A model generated the notes under the pieces. The model did no database searches. It saw nothing but the letters and a program-made list of their open reading frames with translations, and was not told the DNA's origin. The position numbers and the translations under genes are program-made. From Bedellia somnulentella (Eukaryota > Arthropoda > Insecta > Lepidoptera > Bedelliidae), in assembly GCA_963576735.1 (NCBI GenBank), contig OY755184.1, positions 5,146,001 through 5,210,000 of the forward strand: 64,000 bases of DNA, given 5' to 3'. This document shows, piece by piece, positions 40,947 through 52,860 of this stretch (position 1 is its first letter; each line of letters starts with the position of its first letter).

Positions 40947-41374
40947 ATGTAATTTATATTTTACAACATAGAAAACGGAAAATAGTACTTCAGTGTAATA
41001 ATACGTAAGTGTTTGCCAAGGTTACATAGAGAAATCGTTTCTACTTAACTCCGAGCTTTTCTATCCCCGAAGTACCGAATTATGCAGACAGGTATCTTCT
41101 CAAAGGATTGAAAAAAACCGTACATAGACAGCTCATGTGTCATGTGTCATAAAAAACTCAATTTTGCTTCATTAGCTTCAAAGAAAAAAAAGGTAAAACG
41201 TAAAAATTTAAGACCATATAATTTAAACTTTTATCCCTTATTATAAGTAATAAGCAAAAACTAAACTTGGTGATTATTTTTTAACTAGTCGTTGAGTTAT
41301 CAAAATTAAATCATAATTTAAATCAACTATAATATATAACCTCCATATGATTGCATATTATCACAGAGGGGCGT

Positions 41375-41712
41375 ATACATACATACATACATATTCTCAC
41401 GCCATTAGGTCCCAATGGGACAGGCTGACACTATCGATCGCCACTTAGTACGTTCCTGGCAAACCTCTCTGGCTTCGTTCCCATCCATCAATCTTTTCAG
41501 ACATGCTCTTTTATTCTTCATACTGCGGACACCTGCATTTTTGGGCACATTTTCTATTTGATTGAAATGTGTCCTCCGAGGTCGTCTTCTCCCAACATTA
41601 CCTTTCACATTGGCTCTATAATCTCTTTCACCAATTTACTGTGATCCATCCTCTTTATGTGCCCAAACTATCTCAACATTCCTTTTTCTATATTTCTTAC
41701 AATATCATCTTG
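41375..41712 (-). repeat. LINE family E, longest copy in window
   Basis: About 335 bp of the LINE 3' end. The minus strand reads, across stops and frameshifts, a W-GH-KRMD-like segment, then GRRRPRRTHFNQIENVPKNA, GVRSMKNKRACLKRLMDGNE and ERTKWRSIVSACPIG. This is the C-terminal end of an endonuclease-reverse transcriptase of RTE-like type, and short 3' tails made of microsatellite fit that group. Clade is inferred. Confidence 0.8.
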
Positions 41713-42009
41713 CCCACATAGGGGCGTATCCAGCCTTCAAAAAAGGTTGTGGGCATAGGTACCTAAAAATCGCTTGGCCATAGTGTTAGTTATCATCATC
41801 CTATCAGCCGACTCTAGAAGTGTGAAGTTGTAGGTCGACTAGGGTTGTGGGCATGTCCATCTTGCCCATATGGATCCGCGCTAGCATCATCACCAGCCAA
41901 CAGTGGTACTGACTGAAAATCAGTGTTGGGAGTCAAACGATTCACAACGTAATGCTGAGTCAGTACAATTCGCTGTTGCAGTGGCGCAAAGGACTTAGAA
42001 TAAGTATTA
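41713..42009. other. Unassigned stretch
   Basis: CAGCCAACAGTGGTACTGAC and neighbours look repeat-like, but no partner is in the window. Confidence 0.35.
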
Positions 42010-42250
42010 ATTAGTTTGTTATTAATTATGTTATTAATTAGTTTTTTTGTTAAGTTGTTTGGATTCCTCTCTTTTTCATATTTAATATTGTGTTATTTTA
42101 ATAGTTATTATTTATATTATTACTTTTTGTTTGTATGTTTTTTGTGCCACACATGGCGAATAAACGTCTTTCTTTCTTTCTTCTTTCTTTCAACAGACGT
42201 CCACTGCTGGACATAGACTCCCAAAGATCTACACAACAACCAGTCATGTG
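42010..42250 (+). repeat. LINE-type 3' end with TTTC tail, then another repeat start
   Basis: GTGCCACACATGGCGAATAAACG-like end carries an AATAAA and a (TTTC)n tract (42158-42190). It is followed by CAACAGACGTCCACTGCTGG, a word found throughout lepidopteran genomes. Confidence 0.55.
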
Positions 42251-42735
42251 AAGTCCTCATCTATCAAACAATATTACCTAATGACAATGTTGTTATCAAG
42301 CGCGTTTTTTAACGTGGTTTTCTCTGTAACACAAAGGTTCGTTGTGTTTTTGTTTAATTATAAACTAGAACTTAAATTGACCAAGCGATATTAGAGTATA
42401 AAAAAACGATCGAAAAAATATTGGTTCGATTCTTAATCCTCAGTTACTTCTTATTTTCCTAGTTTTTTCTTCATCTCCCTCCTGAGTGTAAGTAAATTGT
42501 TTCTAAATAATGAGTACACATTGTCTCTTGATAGTATCAAACAAATCCCCTGCTGTTGTTGATTCAACATTGTAGGTGTGTTTATTTCATTCGAAGCACA
42601 TGTGTATTTGCAAGTCTTGATTTACAAGCGATATACAAGTATTACAGGTTAATGTGGGATAGTTTTTGAGCTTTCGGTTTAAAAGTGGCTCCGAATGGTT
42701 AGTACAATATTCCCCTCGGAGTAGATTGCCAGTTC
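42251..42735. other. Unassigned AT-rich stretch
   Basis: Nothing recognised. Confidence 0.4.
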
Positions 42736-42737
42736 GG

Positions 42738-42925
42738 CAACCATCATAGCTCAGCGGGTATTCATGGTGAGGGAAAACATTGTGAGGAAACCCACGTGGC
42801 TAAATTGTACTTAGTCATGTAACAATGTATTCGTACAAAAACGGTAATAGGCCTGCCGTTCAGAAGTATTAGCAACTCAGCCAACCCCTTCGGGGATATA
42901 CAACGTGAACTTTTGAGTTCGAGTT
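42738..42925 (+). repeat. SINE family B with internal deletions
   Basis: CATCATAGCTCAGCGGGTAT joins directly to the GGTGAGGGAAAACATTGTGA body, and the centre is missing. Confidence 0.75.
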
Positions 42926-43173
42926 TAGATTGCCAGTTATGTAAGCGTAAACTCTGCTTAACACACCACCGCGTGTGTAGAAACGCGCATTGCAATCAAA
43001 CAATGAATATTTCATGTGTAAGAATAAACAAGGAGATTGCAGACTGGGTTGTTTTCCCTCGGGACGTCAGACTAGGATGTGTAGCTTAGCTATGGAATTT
43101 CAATTTATTATATAACAATTTTAGTAGCGCCAAACATCCTTTATATTTATTCTTTTTTCTATTATCCAACTTA

Positions 43174-43412
43174 GCTTTGAAGTATCAGATTAGAATAGCA
43201 TTACCCCATGTTTTCCCATTGGTGACCGTAAGAGGCGACTAGAGTATCGGGCCTTTTTAAGTGATTTTTGGGTGATGCGGTTGGAGAGCCTTCACCAACA
43301 ACATTTGTTTTATAATCTTTTCCCCACTTAACTTCCAAATGTGGCTAAATAATGTATAATTCTGAAGCTCTGGCTTTCCTTTTTGGGTTTTGTAGCTTTG
43401 AGTATATGTTTA
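43174..43412 (+). repeat. SINE family A
   Basis: GAAGTATCAGATTAGAATAG to GTAGCTTTGAGTATATG; diverged. Confidence 0.8.
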
Positions 43413-43651
43413 TATTTATGCATCAGTTTCACAATTACCCCTTCCGTTTTTACTTTTGAATAAGATATTGATTAATCTAAATGCATATAGCTTGTAGATC
43501 TTGTTTGAACCGGATGCAGTTAGCAGAATTTGACATATAGCACATTTTCCATTAAAATCAATCATTATTTTGTCACTCATACAAAGATTATGCAAAACTG
43601 ACGAGGCATTTTGCTGTTGCCTTGTATTTATGTTATTGACATACATGTATG

Positions 43652-43735
43652 TATGTATACATACATATACTCACGGCCATAAATCCCAAAAAGGGGTAGC
43701 CAGAGCTTATACTATATACTCCTCAGCCACATATT
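43652..43735 (-). repeat. SINE family A, 3' fragment
   Basis: Tail CATACATATACTCACGGCC and next ~60 bp. Preceded by its own inverted GTATGTAT run. Confidence 0.7.
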
Positions 43736-44382
43736 ATGGAAGCAATGTAAATATTCGTATTTGCTTTACAGCTTTGCGAATGCACCTGCTAAAATAATAT
43801 CTCCATTAAGGCTTATATGTGAATTAAAAACCTTACTTTATTTTGTTCCTATGCATCACATTTCTCCTTTTATTCCTAAACTCTACCACCTACCGGTTAC
43901 TGATCTCCTACTAAGAACTTGTAGCGACGCGCTATCAGTACACAATGACGAGCACTACATAGAAACGCTGACAGTGTAAGATGAATCACATTCGACAGCA
44001 GCACGTAACCAAGCAATATACGTCCGTAGTAGTTGGACCGCGGTCCCCAGGCATACCACCGCCTGGCGGAAAATCTTCCCTTTCCCTCCACAATTTTTTA
44101 ATGAGAATTAGTTTGAACAGGATAGATTCAGCAGTTTTTGAAATATAGCACATTTGGTAAACTGGAAAACTAACTTTGCAATTCATACAGCCATAATAAA
44201 AAATAATAAATATTTTGTTATTTAAATATGATAACTTATATTCGCACTAGTCCATTTCTTATTATTTACATATATGTTATAGATAATTTGTTGAAATTAA
44301 AGATATATACTAGTGTGACATTGTGAAACAACGTCTCTCTTTGTTTTTATAAAAAAAAAACGGGGAATTCGTATAAAACATT
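43736..44382. other. Unassigned stretch
   Basis: Open frames of 60-75 codons on both strands without recognisable domains. GGACCGCGGTCC palindrome at 44036-44047. Confidence 0.35.
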
Positions 44383-44466
44383 GAAAGAGATGGAAGCAAG
44401 AAAGATTTTTCAGCACCGTGTAAAATGGCGATTTATAGTTTCTGCCTACCGTGAACGTGGATATAA
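44383..44466 (+). repeat. LINE family E 3' end, decayed
   Basis: AAAATGGCGATTTATAGTTT and CTGCCTACCGTGAACGTGG remain. Confidence 0.5.
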
Positions 44467-44739
44467 GTAAGTAGGTTCAATATAATAGTAAATACGAATC
44501 TAATAATAAAAAATCACAACATTTTAAAAGAAGCTTATTAAATTATTCAATACGAATATTTGAGGGCGAGCAAAGACAATATAGGTCGATCGAGACCGTA
44601 AAATAAGCTCTTTATTTAGAAACAAAACCACTTATCATTTAGTATTGAACCAATTTTGTTTTTACTCGTCCTTGGCTTCTATAGACTGTGCTGTTTATAG
44701 TGATTTATTGATTGCTATGGAGTTTATTTGTTGTGAGTT

Positions 44740-44975
44740 GCCGTGTAGTGGCGGCGTAGAATGTCACTACCCCTTTCTTCTACCCACACGGGTGTCGTAA
44801 GAGGCGACTAAGGGTATAGGGTTTTTGCGGTTGGAGACTCATCACTAACGGCACTTTATTCCTATCATATTGTCCCCTATCAACTTTCAAATGTAGCTGA
44901 AGAGTTTCTAGCTCTACAGCTCTGCCTACCCCTTTTTGGGATTTATGGCCGTGAGTACATATATGTATGTATGTA
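44740..44975 (+). repeat. SINE family A, full length
   Basis: GCCGTGTAGTGGCGGCGTAG to GGCCGTGAGTACATATATGT. Confidence 0.85.
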
Positions 44976-45189
44976 TTTTTGTTTCTCTACAATGTTACCG
45001 TAGGTTACAACTAAAGGGTTGGTAGGTATTAGTAGCTTTTTAGTAAGTATTCGGGCAAAAGTTTTGGAACACACCTAACAGCAGCGCCACATGTAGTTGT
45101 TAGTTAGAATTGATGAAAATAACGTGTCTGAAACTAAAAATTGGTGAAACTTGTTTATCTACTACTGTGTATAGTTTAAATGATGTGTA

Positions 45190-47283
45190 AATTTAAATTG
45201 TCCGTATATAACGGAGACAGATACCGATCCCATGGAAGTAAGATCTGTCCTAAAAGGACTTAAATCTGAAAGTGCTCCAGGATGGGATGGAATCCCAACA
45301 AAAATTTTTAAATTTGCTGACTATTTAGTTACTCCGATCCTATCACATATGATAAACCAATGCTTTCAACAGGGGATCTTCCCCAATGCACTTAAAAGAT
45401 CAATTATAACACCAGTGTTTAAGGGAAGAGATAGAAATCATATCTCCAACTACAGACCAATATCTGTTTTACAAGCTATATCAAAGATCCTAAAAAAAAA
45501 TATCTCAATTCGTATTATTAATTACCTCAATAAATATAATCTACTATCATCTCAACAGTTTGGATTTAGACACGGAAAATCACCAGAAGACGCAGTAATT
45601 GAATTACATTTATAACTAAGCAAGTTGATAGAAGAAAAAAGTGTATCACTGTGTTCCTAGACCTTAAAAAGGCGTTTGATACGGTGTCAGTCCCAATCCT
45701 TCTTCAAAAACTGGAAAGACTTGGAATAAGAGATATAGCCCTGAATTTATTTACAAATTATCTCAATAATCGCACACAGTCTGTTAGGATAGGAGAATTT
45801 GAAAGTCAAGAACTAGAAATAACTTATGGAGTACTGCAAGGCTCAGTTCTTGGCCCAATACTGTTTTTAATATATATTAACAGCTTATGCGACATGAACA
45901 TGAAAAATGGTCAGATATTTTCTTATGCTGACGATACGGCGATAGTTCTATTCGAAGACAACTGGGATCGTCTCAAATCATTTACGGAAACCACATTGAG
46001 TAGAGTAGGAAAATGGCTCAATTTGAATTTGCTAACAATGAATGCGACAAAAACTAATTACATCTGTTTCACAAATAACAAAAGCACCCAACCAAGTTCT
46101 CAGTTTGAAATTAAATTACATAACTGGTGTGAAAATAATGTAAGCTGCAAATGTGAACAAATAAGCAAAATAGAACACATTAAATACTTAGGTGTCGTGG
46201 TGGATCAACGATTGAGTTGGCATACTCACATGGAGATGGTTATGAAGAGAGTTAGAAAACTTATATGGATATTTAAAAGCCTTAGGAATATTGCGTCTAA
46301 CTTTCTTCTAAATCAAATATATACTGCACTAGCACAATCAGTTATAAGCTACTGTATACCAGCTGGGGGTGGGGGAAAGATCTCAAAGAGCTGTACATAA
46401 AGTCATGTATTATTAACCATATAAATTCTCCACCCAAGACCTCTACGCTCTTACCGAGCAACTATCTGTGAGACGACTTTATATTCTAAAATCTGTATTG
46501 AGGATACATAAATCTCTACCGTTCAATAATAATTTAAAGGATAAAAGAATTAAACATGTTGCAATAACCACAGGGCTCATCAAAACAACATTTGCGAGCA
46601 GGCAATATACATTCTTAGCTGCTCGCCTCCATAATACCATTAACAAAGAGATTAATATTCATCCTACTACATATAATGAGTGCAAACATAAACTAAAAGA
46701 ATGGTTAGCTACTAAATACTACGAACAAACTGAGACATTATTAAAAAGCATAAGTTAAATTATTTACATAGAAAAATTTATATACAATTTTATGCTTATT
46801 TTAAAGTAAAATTATTTATACAGACAAATTTATATACAATTTTATACTTCTAAAAATGTTATATTTCTTTTATATATTTCTTTACTGTTTAGGTTATCTT
46901 TTTATTCTTGTTTTAATTTATCTTGTGTACAAAAATAATAATAAAAAAAAATAGTTATTTTTTTTTTAATAGTATTAGTTTTTTTGAGTTTATTATTGTA
47001 ATTTTTGTTTGCCATCATGCATGAACTTTTCAGGATAGAAAAGTTTGTTTTTATTCATATGTCCTGCTTTTTATAAAATCTAATTTAACTTTTAAGTAAA
47101 ATGTAAAACTTGGATTTATATACTAAAATGAAATTGTAGTACGATACTGTAAACTAAATGTTACTAAGGAAGAGCGGGGTTTATCTGGCACAGGTATTAA
47201 ATTACTTACAAGGTAGCCCCAACCTTTTTTATAAATATTGTAAACCTTGAAACTGCAATAAATATATTTTGATTTGATTTTTT
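45190..47283 (+). mobile_element. Dead 5'-truncated LINE
   Basis: Contains RT and C-terminal coding sequence (45217-46758) and a long AT-rich 3' UTR ending TGCAATAAATATATTTTGAT followed by TTTGATT-type repeats at ~47265-47283. Same clade as the LINE at 13.7 kb, but with a different tail. Confidence 0.75.
45217..46758 (+). pseudogene. LINE reverse transcriptase pseudogene
   Basis: RT fingers and palm: APGWDGIPTKIFKFAD, NYRPISVLQAISKILKK, FGFRHGKSPEDAV; a TAA at 45613-45615; a frameshift before VFLDLKKAFDTVS; QGSVLGPILFLIYINS; YADD in the SYADDTAIVLF catalytic motif; IKYLGVVVDQRLSW. Near 46370-46440 about 15 residues are lost with another frameshift, then SVRRLYILKSVLRIHK through EWLATKYYEQTETLLKS to the end. 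At least one nonsense and two frameshifts make it non-functional. The start of the RT and all of the endonuclease are missing. Jockey/CR1 group by motif. Confidence 0.85.
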
Positions 47284-47597
47284 GATAATCATTTTAAGTC
47301 AGACTATAATGACAAGAAGATGTACAAAACATAGTGCAATAAAACGCACTATCAATTTCGCTAAGAGGATAGATATCTTCTGTACCTTTAAAATGTTTTG
47401 CAGATACCTTTATTGTAGTAACAAATATTTTCTGAAGGAACTGTATGTTATTTGACAACAATACATTATTCAAAAGGCTTTCAGAGAATTGCTTTAGCTT
47501 ACTTCGCAAAAATAACATACTCGTACAAACAGATTTTAAAGTGGATATGTAGGAAAATTGTTTAAGACAGATTTAACGATCATACATCCTATTTTTT
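47284..47597. other. Unassigned AT-rich stretch
   Basis: Nothing recognised beyond the LINE tail. Confidence 0.4.
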
Positions 47598-47826
47598 TAT
47601 GTGGATGGTAATGTTAATAGAGGACGACCTCGGAGGACACATTTGCACCAAATATCGAGTGTGCTAAAAAATGCAGGCGTCCGAAGTATGAAGAATAAAA
47701 GAGCATGTATAAGAAGATTGATGGATGTAAACGAAGCTACAGAGGTTTATCAGGATCTTACAAAGTGGCGATCGATAGTCTCTCCCTACCCCAATGGGTA
47801 CTAATGGCGTGAGTATATGTATGTAA
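47598..47826 (+). repeat. LINE family E 3' end, best preserved coding block
   Basis: Open frame at 47601-47804: GNVNRGRPRRTHLHQISSVL, NAGVRSMKNKRACIRRLMDV, TKWRSIVSPYPNGY, then TGGCGTGAGTATATGTATG. Clear C-terminus of the E LINE protein, 5' truncated. Confidence 0.8.
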
Positions 47827-48189
47827 TGTAGGTTTTTTTTATTACATCTTCACGTTCCTTTTTCGAGTTGACGAATGGTTCTTTGTGATTTATATCCGTG
47901 AGTATAGGTAAGTTTAGGTTAAATAGTAAAGACTCTCGCATTTGCCAGTAAACTAACCCACTAGAAAGATGTAATGACTTTTCCGTCTTGTACTTCTCTC
48001 GAACTTTAAGGTATAGCACGGATCAAACAAAACAGAAAACGAGCGATATTTAATGATTTCATGCAGCTTGTAGTTCAATTGGTTTTGTGAAATTCCATTT
48101 ATTTTTGCATTTTAAATCCTTTGTATTGCTATAAAAAACAAGATAAAGGTTTCTTTAATTTAATTTATTTTTACATTGGTTGATCTAGC

Positions 48190-49065
48190 CAGGCAATTGA
48201 TATACTACCGGCCAAGTGCGAGTCTCACTTACGCACGAAAGTTTTCATACTATCACCATACTTCTTACCGTTTTTAATAAAAAGTATACAAATTCGAAAA
48301 AACACGTTTATTGCAACATTGCAAGGGGGTTCCCCTTATATATGTACTTGATATTTCAACCCCTTAGGGGGCGCGTTTCAAAAACCCTTTTTAATTGTTC
48401 ATAAGAATCATGAAACAAACCATTTTGTACCAAGTTTCTAAGTTTTAAAATTAGAATATCTTAAGTAAGTATAGATAGCAATTTGGCGCTTCGGTGGACA
48501 CCCGGTGCTGCCCCCAACACTGCACTGACCGTTGGTGATTTTGTGAGAGTTTGTTTTGTAGCCGATCAGTCAGAGATGGCAGTTCTAAAATACATTGTAA
48601 GATTGTAATATGATATTTTTTACAAACATACTACTAGACAGACTTCGCACTGTCACAAAAGTTTAGTCTGAGAAAAAAACATACCGCGATGTAGAAAGCA
48701 ACTACTTGCGCCATCTAGTATACAATATATTACATTAGTAACGATTTGGTTCGGAAGGTTATAATTTTTTGATGTTTTTTGGTAACCCTTATAAAATCCG
48801 GGATAAATGATATCCTATATGTTGGCCAGGTGTATAAGCTACATTTATGCCAAATTGGACCAAGATCCGTCTGGTGGAATTAACGTGATGACCGGACATA
48901 CATACAGAAAGACAGATAGACAGACAGACATTTTTTTCAAAAAGCGCAATTTTGTCTTCAGTATCGTAAATTAAACATATTCCACTAGTTCTAATTTTTT
49001 TTTCTTTAATGTACCTACAGTTTTTACCTCGGTACAGTATTATTATAGTATAGATAGATGTGTAT
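48190..49065 (+). repeat. Lepidopteran-type repeat, family H, long copy
   Basis: Begins near CCGGCCAAGTGCGAGTCTCA, contains a CAGACAGACA microsatellite at ~48915-48932, and ends ACCTCGGTACAGTATTATTA. The end matches the 37.4-kb copy. Coding capacity not seen. Confidence 0.55.
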
Positions 49066-49500
49066 ATTTAATATAGTAACCAAATAATAAAAGTTACTTA
49101 GTTAGAAAAAAAACTGTACGTCCGTCTTATGACACTTTCTTGTATTTATATTATGTATATTAGATAATAATAGATATAATTTATCTTTTTTAACACATAC
49201 CCTAATGGAATGAATGGAATAAATATTCTCTTTATAAGGGCTCCGCTGCAAGATCACATTAATTTCGGAAAGTTTAGATTAGAAAAGGAACAATTGGACT
49301 AATTAAAATTTTTAGACGGTACCGAACATGTTAGGGCATAAATTACAACGATTAATCGGTCAGGCGTAAGTTTGGCAATGAGGAAATTAGTTTTACGTAG
49401 TAACCAAAGGTTTTCAGCCATGCATGCATAATATATACATGCTGTTAAATTTCTATTGTGCCCCAATGTAAACAAAAAGTTTTAGTTTGAATCTTTTAGT
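49066..49500. other. Unassigned AT-rich stretch
   Basis: Nothing recognised. Confidence 0.4.
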
Positions 49501-49504
49501 TTTA

Positions 49505-49645
49505 GTTTTTAGAGCACGTATGAAAAGATTGATAGATGTAAACGAAGCTAAAGAGGTGTGCCAGAATCGCACAAAGAGGCGATCAATAGTCTCTGCCTAC
49601 CCCAATGGGAAATTATGGCGTGAGTATATGTATGTATATGTATCT
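49505..49645 (+). repeat. LINE family E 3' end
   Basis: ATGAAAAGATTGATAGATGT through CTGCCTACCCCAATGGG to GGCGTGAGTATATGTATGTA. Confidence 0.8.
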
Positions 49646-49709
49646 ATATTAGTTTTACACAGAAGCAATGAAAAACATATTTTTTTTAATGATTCTGAAG
49701 GTATATGTT

Positions 49710-49918
49710 GCCTCGAAGTACCAGCTTAGCATGTCACTACCCCTTTCTTACCACGGGTGTCAAAAGAGTTTTTGGGTAATACGGTCATCAACATCACCAA
49801 CGATACTTTATTTCTACCAACTTGTCCCCTCTTAACTTCCAAATTTGGCTGAGGAGTTTCTAGCTCTGAAGCTACTACCTTTATTTGGATTTACGGCCGT
49901 GAGAATATGCATGTATGT
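49710..49918 (+). repeat. SINE family A, internal deletion
   Basis: CTCGAAGTACCAGCTTAGCA to GGCCGTGAGAATATGCATGT. Confidence 0.8.
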
Positions 49919-50089
49919 CTCATAGTATATCTCTTCCCCAACCTATACTTACTACTATAAAACCCTATACTGGCGATCAAGTCGCACTTGACCATGCCTT
50001 CTTATATCTCTATCCTTTGGCGCTATGTGCCCATATATACTTACTTGATGCATATCTCCAAAATGCTCATTCTAAGCCTTTCGTTGCAG

Positions 50090-50330
50090 ATCCATAAGAT
50101 GATAGTATGGAGCCCAGCGGCAGCAGTGAGGTGATGAAGAGAGCACAACTGGACTGGGCTGCCAGGTGTATCCTCGAGGGACACACTTAGTGTCAATGGA
50201 GATGAATGTAACTTCCAGGAGTGAGGAAGCTGCACTGGCATTGACTGTCAGTGTGGCTGTCACTGTGATATCTGCTATCGGATTGTTGATCAATGCCTAC
50301 ATATTGTTCATCATTGTTATTACTAAACAG
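50090..50330 (+). CDS. Candidate receptor-like first coding exon (TM1)
   Basis: A splice acceptor (CCTTTCGTTGCAG ending at 50089) opens an exon that closes at the donor CAG|GTAATT (50330/50331). From ATG 50196 it encodes 45 residues: MEMNVTSRSEEAALALTVSV, then AVTVISAIGLLINAYILFII and VITKQ, ending exactly in phase 0. An NVTS glycosylation site precedes one hydrophobic helix whose GLLIN-Y-LF-I shape fits TM1 of a rhodopsin-like GPCR. Two short upstream ORFs occur in the 5' part. The exon is GC-richer than its surroundings and no repeat overlaps it. Other single-pass proteins are possible. Downstream exons were not found in the window. Confidence 0.45.
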
Positions 50331-50877
50331 GTAATTTACAGCTATATTTTGTATTGTAAATGTGATAAAATGTAATTTAATACGTTATTTATCAAACTGT
50401 TAATAACATTCAAGATCAAAAGTTGACTGCTAGGAACCTTATGTACTTAGTAGTTGTGTAATGTGGGCTTATAGCCCTAACCCATTTTTCCAAGATAGAT
50501 AAACAGAAAAATAAAAAAGGCCCAAAAAGACCCAAACCGCAGACATCGACGGAAGATATATTCAAAAAAAGAACAGGTCTATTGCCGTTTTTTGGTTTAC
50601 ATGAAAGCCGGGTGTTTTACCCATTGATCTATCACGGATATTAAAAACTAAAACAGTATAAAATAAAAGAGTAACATTATCTACAAATTGCTCTAAAATA
50701 TCAAAATAAGTTGCCGAAACGCAGTCACATCATTGCTGAGAATGTGGTCACTACTGTCTCGCGTAGAGACTCTTCAATCAAGTGCAGGAACTTGAGTTAA
50801 CGAGCGTCGTGTTTACCTTTCTTTTAATGGCTTTCCTTATTATATGGTGTATTGTCTTGTCTTGGACCGTTGCTATT
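50331..50877. other. Probable intron start and decayed SINE pieces
   Basis: ATGAAAGCCGGGTGTTTTAC and TTGATCTATCACGGAT near 50600-50640 look like a decayed SINE B head. The rest is not recognised. Confidence 0.35.
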
Positions 50878-50979
50878 TAAAATAAATATATAAGGACATA
50901 CGGCATAAAACAAAAATCCCCATAAGTAAGTAAGTAGTTGTAGTAAAGGATATTAACTTAACGATACTCTTTAATAATA

Positions 50980-52491
50980 CACACATCAAAAGTGTCTAGG
51001 GGTCAATCCTTTGTTATAAATTTATGATTTTATAAATTTATATGGATCCTTTTTTGGTGCATTTCATAATATGAAACAGGAACTGTCAAATAAATTCGAG
51101 TAAAAGATGAAAATCAGCTATCAACATTTTCCCTATAAAAACATACAACGCATTGAAAACATTATTAGTGCTACTGTTTCCCTACTACTGATTAAAACCA
51201 ACGTTATTATAGAGCGGCGACGTCATTTAAGCAGGGAAGAAATACACAGAGCCGTGGTAATGATAGAAGCTGGTTCCCGGCAACGTACTGTGGCTTTAGC
51301 TCTGAATACAAGTCAGAGTGTTATTAGTCGACTTTGGACACGTTACCGAAGCACTGGTACCGTGGCTGAGCGCCATGGAGGACAGTATCGCTACACCACA
51401 CAGAGACAAGACCGATACATTCAAATCATAGCTCGAAGATCTCCAAAAATAACCGCAATGATGTTAGCCGTGAGGCTTCATCGCTCTTCAGGGAACTTAA
51501 TTAACGTCCAAACAGTCAGAAACCGCTTGCATGAAGTAAACCTTCATTCCTGAAGACCGCTACGGGTACCACCTATAGCAATGCACAATCGTAGGATTCG
51601 ATATCAATGGGCTCTTGAACACAGAAATTGGGCAGAAGAACAATGGCGTTTCGTTTGCTTTCCTGATGAGTCTCATTTTGGTATGAGACCGGATACAGGA
51701 CGTATACGACACTGGAGAACCCCTGGACCCCAACAGCGATTAAAATCCTGCCAGGAAGTCCATCCTTATAGTGGTGGAATCATCATGGTATGGGCGGGTA
51801 TTTGGATCGGCGGAAGAATTGAATTGATTTGGATCAGAGGCAACCTTAACGCTCAAATTTATGCTGAACGATTGTATCAGATGTCACCGTTCCTCTACAA
51901 TAGCAAATCGGTCCCTTATTTCAGTTAATATATGATAATGCACGACCGCACACCGCAAGAGTTGTAAGACAGACTCTCGCTGCTCCTGCCCTGGCCAGCT
52001 CAGTCGCCAGACTTGAACCCGATTGAGCGTGGATGGGATATGCTATAGAGAAGAGCTTTGCCGAATATGGAGGGTATCCAGTCGCAAAAAGACCTTTTTT
52101 TTTGTTGTTGAAACGGACATGGGCAGCCATTCCACGACGTGATTTGGATGAACTCATTTTGTTATGCGAAACCGATATTCTTGTGTTGTTAGTGTTCGCG
52201 GTAGAAACACGGATTATAAATTTTTTAAGTTACTCAATAAAATAATAAAGAAAACTGTTACTACAGTCTTTTTTTCGAACTTTAATGTTAGTGGTTTAAA
52301 TGTCAAAAAATCTTTTATTAGGGAAATGGCAAATTTCTTTATTAATGCAAAGGTGACTACTTGGTTTATCGTTACTGTAGACAAACGAAAACACTTTATT
52401 TGGTGAATCCTTAAAGAAAGTTTTAATTAATATCAATCAGGACAAAGTTATTGCAGAAAATATGTTGATCCCTAGACACTTTTGATGTGTG
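50980..52491 (+). mobile_element. Tc1-like DNA transposon, complete but dead
   Basis: 1,512 bp with inverted ends CACACATCAAAAGTGTCTAG and CTAGACACTTTTGATGTGTG and TA on each side (50978-50979, 52492-52493). The coding region lies between and is broken. TA targeting, end structure and transposase motifs agree on Tc1/mariner. Confidence 0.95.
51107..52160 (+). pseudogene. Tc1-like transposase, broken
   Basis: N-terminal HTH pair (HLSREEIHRAVVMIEAGSRQ, VALALNTSQSVISRLWTRYR), then an in-frame TGA at 51551-51553, probably from CGA. The frame continues: MHNRRIRYQWALEHRNWAEE, FPDESHFGMRPDTGRIRHW with the first catalytic Asp, a frameshift near 51920 before YDNARPHTARVV (second Asp), another frameshift before PWPAQSPDLNPIERGWDML (third acidic residue, DD34E spacing), then further decay. 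Would catalyse cut-and-paste transposition if intact; here at least one nonsense and two frameshifts. Confidence 0.9.
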
Positions 52492-52860
52492 TATATAATA
52501 CCGCATATAAATATTATCCAAGACTAAGAAACAGCATTTACTTTTACCAAATAAATGTTGTCCTGAGTGGGCTTGGAACCCACAGCCTCCAGACCCAGAA
52601 GCTAGTCACCTAACCACTCGGGCACTATAGTCTTATAAAATAAAATAAAATAATAATTTATTTTAAAGTAAAAAGATAAATCTTTGTTTTTTGAAATATC
52701 AAATTTCAACTTAATACTAAGTTCACTTCGGATTCGGAAAGTGTTTTGTTGAGAGGAACCCGTAAGAAACTCGTCAACTCTTCAAATTTTATATATATGT
52801 ATAGCATAACACTCTGGCCTCCTTACAGTTCATCGTAAATTCTTCTCGTTTCGCAGGATA

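Larger units (their letters stand above)
50880..52632 (-). repeat. SINE family D, split by Tc1-like transposon
   Basis: Body and tail at 50880-50977, head at 52494-52632 (GCTTGGAACCCACAGCCTCC block). The Tc1-like element separates them at a TA. Confidence 0.7.
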
